Shown here: one piece after another, positions 6,693 through 10,502 of the stretch
Layout: each line of letters opens with the position of its first letter
Numbering within the stretch: position 1 is the first letter of the stretch
Assembly (NCBI GenBank): GCA_020355945.1
Contig: CP070627.1
Span: forward strand, 938,631-949,132
Origin: Candidatus Aminicenantota bacterium
Lineage (GTDB): Bacteria > Acidobacteriota > Aminicenantia > UBA2199
Length of the DNA: 10,502 nucleotides
Direction: 5' to 3'
Translations under genes and position numbers: made by a program
Notes under the pieces: generated by a model
Told to the model about the DNA's origin: nothing
Database searches by the model: none
Seen by the model: the letters and a program-made list of their open reading frames with translations, nothing else

Positions 6693-7574
6693 TTAGCGTT
6701 TAATGTATTTCCCGATAATGGGTTCCAGTTTTTTATAGGTGGTTTCAGGGATGACATCAGGATTGGTGATAATGGAGTACTGCAGCGCACTGGGGCAAGT
6801 GCAGTTGAATCCTGTTTTATCAATATCCCCGATGATATCCTGGACCAATTTCCCGGCATGTTCAACATTCTTATTGAGATACTCGATGACTAAGTCCACT
6901 GTAACCGCTTCTTCTTCCTCATGCCAGCAGTCGTAATCCGTAACAAATGCCAGGGGAACGTAACACATTTCCAGTTCCCTGGCCAATTTGCATTCCGGGA
7001 CCTGGGTCATGCCAATGACATCCAGTCCCAGTTGGCGGTATAGCAAAGATTCCCCTTTGCAGGAGAATTGCGGACCCTCCATATTAAATAACGTCCCTCC
7101 CTTGTGTACATCCAGATCCATGGCTTTGGCCTTTTCATAAGCCAACCCGGATAAACATTGGCACGTGGGTTCAGCCATCGACACATGGGCCACCACTCCC
7201 TCTTCGAAAAAGGTCTTAGCCCGCTTAAAGGTATTATCAAAGTATTGGTCCCATATGACCAGGTCCATTGGTTTCAACTCTTCTTTTAATGAGCCCACGG
7301 CTGCTACTGAAAGTAATTTGCTTACCCCCAGCAGTTTCAAGGCAAAGAGGTTGGCCCGGTAATTGACTTCCGAAGGGTTGAACCGGTGCCCCATACCATG
7401 CCTGGAAATAAAGGCAAAGGATTTCCCCTTTATCTTTCCTAAAAGAATGCGTTCCGAAGGTTTCCCAAACGGGGTATCCAATTCAATATAGTGCGAATCT
7501 TCGATCCCCTTCATCCGGTAAAAACCGCTGCCGCCAATGATTCCAATTTCTGCCTGTTCACTTACCTGTGTCAT
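6693..7574 (-). CDS. mtnP: S-methyl-5'-thioadenosine phosphorylase
   Basis: Cleaves methylthioadenosine (from polyamine synthesis and other SAM-using reactions) with phosphate into adenine and methylthioribose 1-phosphate; a cytosolic trimer or hexamer of the PNP family. The 293-residue product has GIIGGSGFY (11-19) with the phosphate-binding serine, SRHGMGHRFNPSEVNYRAN (57-75), VAAVGSLKEEL (90-100), FNMEGPQFS (163-171), DVIGMT (185-190), and VTDYDCW (211-217). The two aspartates of the last motif indicate 6-aminopurine specificity; guanosine/inosine enzymes have Asn there. A CxC pair (Cys258, Cys260) near the C terminus resembles the pair in archaeal MTAPs thought to aid stability. MTI-type activity cannot be excluded from sequence. 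ATG 7574 is chosen from its GGAG ribosome binding site; the open frame continues upstream only through repeat DNA. First gene of a probable operon with buk. Confidence 0.93.
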   Translation of the reverse strand: MTQVSEQAEIGIIGGSGFYRMKGIEDSHYIELDTPFGKPSERILLGKIKGKSFAFISRHGMGHRFNPSEVNYRANLFALKLLGVSKLLSVAAVGSLKEELKPMDLVIWDQYFDNTFKRAKTFFEEGVVAHVSMAEPTCQCLSGLAYEKAKAMDLDVHKGGTLFNMEGPQFSCKGESLLYRQLGLDVIGMTQVPECKLARELEMCYVPLAFVTDYDCWHEEEEAVTVDLVIEYLNKNVEHAGKLVQDIIGDIDKTGFNCTCPSALQYSIITNPDVIPETTYKKLEPIIGKYIKR

Positions 7575-7580
7575 GTTTGT

Positions 7581-7584
7581 CTCC
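7581..7584 (-). promoter_or_regulatory. Ribosome binding site that sets the mtnP start
   Basis: GGAG on the minus strand lies six bases before ATG 7574. The in-frame ATG at 7586 and the far-upstream start at 7709 have no comparable site. Confidence 0.65.
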
Positions 7585-7621
7585 ATATCATATGATTTGT
7601 TAATTGGTTTAACATAAGATA

Positions 7622-7650
7622 ATGATAAAACATCATTGAGTAAATTGCAA
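7622..7650 (-). promoter_or_regulatory. Sigma-70-like promoter of mtnP-buk
   Basis: On the minus strand, TTGCAA (7650-7645) and TATCAT (7627-7622) are separated by 17 bases. The -35 differs from consensus at two positions and the -10 at one. The predicted start near 7615 would give mtnP a leader of about 40 bases. Confidence 0.5.
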
Positions 7651-7660
7651 GATATTTTTT

Positions 7661-7720
7661 GCCTCCGGCGGCCAAAACCCTTTTTGAAAAAAGGGTTCCG
7701 GACTCCCAAAAACTTTTCAT
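7661..7720. repeat. Palindromic, repeat-like intergenic element
   Basis: The centre is a near-perfect palindrome: AACCCTTTTT (7676-7685) opposite AAAAAGGGTT (7688-7697). It is flanked by a GC-rich arm GCCTCCGGCGGCC (7661-7673) and a TCCGGACTCCC arm (7697-7707). From memory, very similar elements (a GCCGCCGGAGGC arm next to a CCCTTTTTT-AAAAAAGGG palindrome) occur between genes in several unrelated bacteria, so this is probably a mobile REP-like element. No gene points into it, so a terminator role is unlikely. With the tract at 7747-7771 and two outward promoters, it makes up most of the 328-base gene-free stretch 7575-7902. Confidence 0.55.
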
Positions 7721-7746
7721 TGGGATGGTTTAGATACTCTTTTTTA

Positions 7747-7771
7747 CTTCGTGCCCTTCGTGTTCTTCGTG
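7747..7771 (-). repeat. CACGAAG 9-bp-period tandem tract
   Basis: CTTCGTG occurs at 7747, 7756 and 7765 (CACGAAG on the minus strand), an exact 9-base period with two variable bases between copies. It lies between the palindromic element and the promoter of the small membrane protein. A degenerate, inverted version of the same array is at 4900-4934. Confidence 0.75.
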
Positions 7772-7812
7772 GTTTACAAAATCTGGCGGTGGATTTAGGG
7801 CCTCGCCAGGGG

Positions 7813-7841
7813 TTTACAATAAAGGAAGATTATGATATAAA
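7813..7841 (+). promoter_or_regulatory. Sigma-70-like promoter of the small membrane protein
   Basis: TTTACA (7813-7818) and TATAAA (7836-7841) are separated by 17 bases, with one and two mismatches to consensus respectively, and an AT-rich start region follows. Transcription would begin near 7848, leaving a leader of about 55 bases before ATG 7903. Confidence 0.6.
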
Positions 7842-7902
7842 TTAACTTCTTACAAAAAAAAGAGTAACGAAATAGTGCTGTGAATTTAAGGAGAACCTGC
7901 AA

Positions 7903-8208
7903 ATGGATATTATCTTAGCAATTATCGGAGGTGTACTGATTTTTTTAGTGATACAATTGAGAATTCATTTTGATCTTGCTTTCCTTCGCTGGCTGCATAA
8001 AGTCGAGCATCAACTGGGATCAAAACTGATGGTGGCTTTCCTGGGCAGCTTCATTGTTTTTATCTTATTGACCGACAAAGTGCCTCAACCGGGACAAAAA
8101 ATACCCATCATTATTGCCGCACTACTGCTCATCTGGGCAAATCTCTTTTTAAAAGTGGGAAGAAGCGAAGAATCCGACGGAGACAAAGAGGAGAAGGAAA
8201 AAAAGTGA
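7903..8208 (+). CDS. Small membrane protein of unknown function
   Basis: The 101-residue product is not recognised. It has three hydrophobic segments, about residues 2-18, 42-58 and 67-85, joined by short loops. The loop between the first two is amphipathic (RIHFDLAFLRWLHKVEHQLGS). A very charged C-terminal tail (SEESDGDKEEKEKK) is probably cytoplasmic. A good ribosome binding site, AAGGAG at 7888-7893, stands nine bases before the ATG, and a promoter is present, so the gene is likely real. The coding sequence ends inside a 52-base polypurine run, which accounts for the tail's composition. It is 125 bases upstream of the sigma factor gene on the same strand; a functional link is possible but unsupported. 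Confidence 0.75.
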   Translation: MDIILAIIGGVLIFLVIQLRIHFDLAFLRWLHKVEHQLGSKLMVAFLGSFIVFILLTDKVPQPGQKIPIIIAALLLIWANLFLKVGRSEESDGDKEEKEKK

Positions 8209-8236
8209 GAAGATAGGAAGAGAAGAAGAGGAGAAG
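8185..8236 (+). other. Polypurine tract across the end of the small membrane protein gene
   Basis: Of 52 consecutive bases only two, T8206 and T8214, are pyrimidines; the rest are A and G in GAA/GGA-like units. It spans the stop codon and the start of the 125-base gap before the sigma factor gene. The remainder of that gap is AT-rich, with no convincing promoter. Confidence 0.7.
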
Positions 8237-8333
8237 CCGGAAAAATTAACCCTATTATTTCCTCCGCTCATTTGTTTTTTTGCAATTTTTGTTTATCTCA
8301 GGCGTATATGTATTGGAAAAAGAAAAACGAACC

Positions 8334-8876
8334 ATGAAAAACAGTAAAATTCTTGCGCTCGTGGAAGAATGCTTGAAAGGGAACACAGAGTCCTACGGTT
8401 CCATTGTCCGCCATTTCCAGGAAAAGATTTATAATTTGTGTTTCCATTTCCTGGGAACACCCCAGGATGCCGAGGATGCAGCGATCGAGGTGTTTATCAA
8501 AGCCTATCGTTCATTGAACCATTTCAATCCTCAATATGCATTTTCCACCTGGTTGTTTAAAATTGCCGTGAACCATTCCATTGGGGTGCTGAGACAACAA
8601 AAGAGAGAAAAAGAATACCTGCTGGCAGAAGCTTCAAATCCCACCCGGTTGAAAGAATCCAGGGCACCGGACATCGTCTTTTTCCGGGATTCCCAACAAA
8701 AAGCCCTGGAAAAGGCCCTGGAATCTCTGCCGGTGAAGTACAAAACCGCCTTGATGTTAAAATACCAACAGGATCTCTCATACCAGGAAATCAGCGAGAT
8801 TACGGATATCCCTGTTAACACAATAGGCAGCTTGATTTTAAGGGGCAAAAAGGCATTAAGGGAGGCATTAGAATGA
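8334..8876 (+). CDS. ECF-type RNA polymerase sigma factor
   Basis: A group 4 (extracytoplasmic function) sigma factor that would direct RNA polymerase to a small regulon when its anti-sigma releases it. The 180-residue protein has region 2 at about 18-90, with IYNLCFHFLGTPQDAEDAAIEVFIKAY matching the core-binding and -10-recognition helices, including the DAED segment, and STWLFKIAVN (71-80). Region 4 lies at about 126-176: LESLPVKYKTALMLKYQQDLSYQEISEITDIPVNTI, a helix-turn-helix for the -35. No extra domain is present. ATG 8334 fits the family N terminus, but its ribosome binding site is poor; TTG 8313 is an alternative, and the TTG at 8280 adds an unlikely hydrophobic leader. The gene overlaps the anti-sigma gene by ATGA, so the two are co-translated. 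No GGAAC-type autoregulatory promoter was found upstream. Confidence 0.92.
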   Translation: MKNSKILALVEECLKGNTESYGSIVRHFQEKIYNLCFHFLGTPQDAEDAAIEVFIKAYRSLNHFNPQYAFSTWLFKIAVNHSIGVLRQQKREKEYLLAEASNPTRLKESRAPDIVFFRDSQQKALEKALESLPVKYKTALMLKYQQDLSYQEISEITDIPVNTIGSLILRGKKALREALE

Positions 8877-9379
8877 AATGGGAATGTTTTGATCAAGTGC
8901 GTTATACCATGTTCCTGGACAATGAGTTACCCCATGAGGAGAGGCAGCGAATTGAAGCACACCTGGAGACCTGCAGCCGCTGTCGAGAACTGGTTCAACA
9001 GATGAAAATGGAAAATACACAAATAAAAGAGATATTTAAAACGACTCACACCCCTGACCTGGTTCCTGCGGTAATGGATAAGCTTGGAACTCCCGGTTTC
9101 TCTCCCGGTTATCAGCGCTATCAATGCCATCAGCGTCATCAGCGGTCAAGACTCATCAAACTGTTGAATTACCGGTGGATGTTGGCCGCCGCAGCATCGG
9201 TTCTATTAGCAGGTTTCCTGTTTATCTTCCTGTTCCTCATGACCCCCACCAAACCCGAAACCATTGAAACACGGGTGATTCTCTGTTCCGCTACAGTAGA
9301 GGGCCAGGAGGTTCAAAGTCATATTTACGAATCAACAGACCCGGATATCCAATTTATCTGGCTGGAGAAAGAAAAATAA
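8873..9379 (+). CDS. Membrane-anchored zinc-finger anti-sigma factor
   Basis: The 168-residue protein should hold the preceding ECF sigma factor inactive at the membrane. The cytoplasmic N-terminal domain carries the ZAS signature H-x3-C-x2-C (His30, Cys34, Cys37 in HLETCSRC), with Cys5 a candidate fourth zinc ligand, after FLDNELPHEERQRIEAHL. A linker (about 55-100) contains a tandem tripeptide repeat, YQR-YQC-HQR-HQR (80-91). One membrane span follows (102-123). The short periplasmic domain ends in SHIYESTDPDIQFIWLEKEK and has a Cys at 138. It overlaps the sigma gene by four bases and is followed 18 bases later by the TonB_C gene. Such proteins respond to stress by proteolysis or redox change; which applies here cannot be seen. 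Confidence 0.9.
   Translation: MKWECFDQVRYTMFLDNELPHEERQRIEAHLETCSRCRELVQQMKMENTQIKEIFKTTHTPDLVPAVMDKLGTPGFSPGYQRYQCHQRHQRSRLIKLLNYRWMLAAAASVLLAGFLFIFLFLMTPTKPETIETRVILCSATVEGQEVQSHIYESTDPDIQFIWLEKEK
9111..9146 (+). repeat. In-frame 9-bp tandem repeat inside the anti-sigma gene
   Basis: Four adjacent 9-mers, ATCAGCGCT, ATCAATGCC, ATCAGCGTC and ATCAGCGGT, begin at 9111, 9120, 9129 and 9138. Each encodes a [YH]-Q-[RC] tripeptide in the linker between the zinc finger and the membrane span. The array is in frame, so copy-number changes would not break the gene. Confidence 0.85.
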
Positions 9380-9397
9380 ATATAAGGAGGAAATCCA

Positions 9398-10384
9398 ATG
9401 AACAAATGGTTGAAGTGTTTGTTAATTTTATTTTTATTGGTGTTTTTCACCGGTCTCTTGCAGGCTTACGACATCGTGGTTCAACTGCGGTTTTATCAAG
9501 GTTTCCGTGAAAATGGGGAAAGTTCCGGTGTGATTGTCAGTTCCTATTACCTGGAAAAAGAATCGAAAAAAAATAGTTCCCCCTATATTAAGGTGGAAGA
9601 GGAAACAGCGTCACTGAAGCATATTTATAAGCTCAAAAAGGTCAAACGAATAGCCGGTATGGATGTGGTATTAAAAGGTGATCGCCAGGATAATCGAGCC
9701 TATCAAGTGAAGCTGAATGGCCGGAAATTGTGGCTCAATTTAAACACCATTCCCAAAAAGAGAGACCGGTTCGGGATTAAAATTTCGGAAGCGGGTGAAG
9801 AGAAAAAGCCCATGCTGAATTCGGAGATCATCGTACCGGAAGGAAAAGCCGCGGTTTTAGGGTTTAAGGATTCGGAAGAGAAAATGTACTTCCTGGCTTT
9901 TAACCGGAAGACAAAAGAGCAGTCAATGGCTGAAAAACTGGGTGCCAAATCCATTGAAAATCCCAGGCTGTTGAAATACGCAGAACCGGAATATCCAAAA
10001 GAAGCATTAAAAAAAGAAATCCACGGAGAAGTAGTAATAATGGGCCAAACCGACCTGGAGGGCAATATCGGCCAGATGGAGGTCTTAAAAGGTCATCCCC
10101 TGTTGGTACAAGTCACCAAAAAGGCACTCTCGCAATGGAAATATGCCGTCTGGAAAGTGGACGGAGTTAAAAAGCCAATGGACTTTTCCATGATTTTCAT
10201 CTTTCGGTTGAAAGGGAAAACCAAAGCCAGTGATCGAGAGATTTTGGACCGATGCAGACCGCTGCTGCGGGCCAAAAAGACAAAAAAAATATTGCCGCGG
10301 ATATTAGAATTGGTAACCATTAGCGGGAAAATAGGCCCCCCTAAAAAAGAAAATCCCCACAATCAAGGAAGTGGTGATTGTTGA
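9398..10384 (+). CDS. Secreted TonB C-terminal-domain protein
   Basis: The 328-residue protein begins with a clear signal sequence (MNKWLKCLLILFLLVFFTG, cleavage plausible after LLQA at 23). The middle part (24-170) is beta-rich; its NSEIIVPEGKAAVLGFKDS (141-159) resembles the 'T-x-I-x-x-P-x-G-x-x-x-V-L-G' turn of secretin-type domains. The TonB C-terminal domain spans about 189-271: NPRLLKYAEPEYPKEALKKE, HGEVVIMGQTDLEGNIGQMEVLKGHP, ALSQWKYA, then FSMIFIFRL. A basic tail of about 57 residues follows. Unlike true TonB there is no proline-rich periplasm-spanning region, and the N terminus looks cleavable, so energy transduction to outer-membrane receptors is doubtful; a periplasmic sensor or binding role is as likely. 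It has the strongest ribosome binding site in the window (AAGGAGG, 9384-9390, seven bases before ATG) and is co-transcribed with the sigma/anti-sigma pair. Confidence 0.82.
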   Translation: MNKWLKCLLILFLLVFFTGLLQAYDIVVQLRFYQGFRENGESSGVIVSSYYLEKESKKNSSPYIKVEEETASLKHIYKLKKVKRIAGMDVVLKGDRQDNRAYQVKLNGRKLWLNLNTIPKKRDRFGIKISEAGEEKKPMLNSEIIVPEGKAAVLGFKDSEEKMYFLAFNRKTKEQSMAEKLGAKSIENPRLLKYAEPEYPKEALKKEIHGEVVIMGQTDLEGNIGQMEVLKGHPLLVQVTKKALSQWKYAVWKVDGVKKPMDFSMIFIFRLKGKTKASDREILDRCRPLLRAKKTKKILPRILELVTISGKIGPPKKENPHNQGSGDC

Positions 10385-10432
10385 ACAAATAAAATACCTG
10401 TCCCGAATGCCACTAATCATTAAGGCGTAAAA

Positions 10433-10453
10433 TCTTGCCAAAAAATGGCAAGA
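10433..10453. terminator. Hairpin, possible terminator
   Basis: TCTTGCCA (10433-10440) and TGGCAAGA (10446-10453) form a perfect 8-bp stem with an AAAAA loop, 48 bases after the TonB_C gene. On the plus strand no T-run follows; on the minus strand TTTT follows, so it would work better for a gene entering from the right. It may also be only the edge of the repeat region. Confidence 0.35.
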
Positions 10454-10462
10454 AATAAAATT

Positions 10463-10502
10463 ACAAATCACAAAATACAAATTACAAACAAATTCCAAAT
10501 TA
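10463..10502 (+). repeat. 7-bp-period ACAAATT tract reaching the window edge
   Basis: Heptamers ACAAATC, ACAAAAT, ACAAATT and ACAAACA start at 10463, 10470, 10477 and 10484, followed by AATTCCAAATTA. The tract probably continues beyond the window. From memory, similar arrays of ACAAATT/ATTCCAA units occur between genes in other bacteria. Confidence 0.65.

Noticed and set aside
7676..7697. Palindrome as a rho-independent terminator
   Set aside because: No gene on either strand ends toward it; both neighbouring genes are transcribed away from it.
7575..7709. N-terminal extension of the mtnP reading frame to 7709
   Set aside because: The added 45 residues are read from the palindromic element and the promoter; ATG 7574 has a GGAG site at the right distance and gives the family's normal length.
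8272..8310. Promoter for the sigma operon (TTGCAA at 8280 with GTATAT at 8304)
   Set aside because: Spacing of 18 and a poor -10 in a T-rich stretch make it no better than chance; no ECF-type GGAAC box is present either.
8280..8333. TTG 8280 as start of the sigma factor
   Set aside because: It gives a hydrophobic leader foreign to ECF sigma factors and has no ribosome binding site; ATG 8334 fits the family, though its own site is weak.
4900..10502. The short tandem tracts as CRISPR repeats
   Set aside because: Units are 7-10 bases with no spacers of constant length, and no cas genes are present.

Overview
The window looks like chromosomal DNA of a Gram-negative, probably anaerobic bacterium of moderate GC content. 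A Gram-negative envelope is suggested by a secreted TonB C-terminal-domain protein, a zinc-finger anti-sigma factor with one membrane span, and two exported M16-type proteins. An NAD-linked (class 1B) dihydroorotate dehydrogenase and a butyrate-kinase-family protein fit an anaerobe. The TonB_C protein and the small protein resembling the MXAN_5187 C-terminal family recall Acidobacteriota/Aminicenantes-like or Desulfobacterota-like lineages. That placement is an impression from memory, not a demonstrated one.

Layout. (1) Positions 1-2077, plus strand: the end of a pyrimidine operon, pyrK (5' end outside the window), pyrD and pyrF, tightly packed. (2) Positions 2067-7574, minus strand: read in the direction of transcription, mtnP (methylthioadenosine phosphorylase), a divergent butyrate-kinase-like gene, a coiled-coil protein of unknown function, then two overlapping genes for secreted M16 peptidase homologues that have both lost the zinc site. 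A near-consensus promoter drives the M16 pair and another drives mtnP. (3) Positions 7575-7902: a 328-base divergent intergenic region with outward-facing promoters around a palindromic repeat-like element and a 9-bp tandem tract. (4) Positions 7903-8208: a small membrane protein of unknown function. (5) Positions 8334-10384: an ECF sigma factor, an overlapping membrane anti-sigma factor, and a secreted TonB_C-domain protein that may be a signalling partner or target. (6) Positions 10385-10502: a hairpin and a 7-bp-period repeat tract that reaches the window edge.

How the genes work together: PyrK and PyrD oxidise dihydroorotate to orotate with NAD, and PyrF makes UMP from OMP. The sigma/anti-sigma/TonB_C genes form one envelope-signalling transcription unit. 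The mtnP-buk pair and the M16 pair are separate transcription units sharing a strand.

The least ordinary observations are the doubly degenerate M16 pair, its promoter placed so that the mRNA would be nearly leaderless, the butyrate kinase with replaced active-site motifs, and five unrelated short-period (7-10 bp) tandem tracts, one of them in frame inside the anti-sigma gene. No CRISPR array, tRNA, rRNA, transposase or phage gene was seen.
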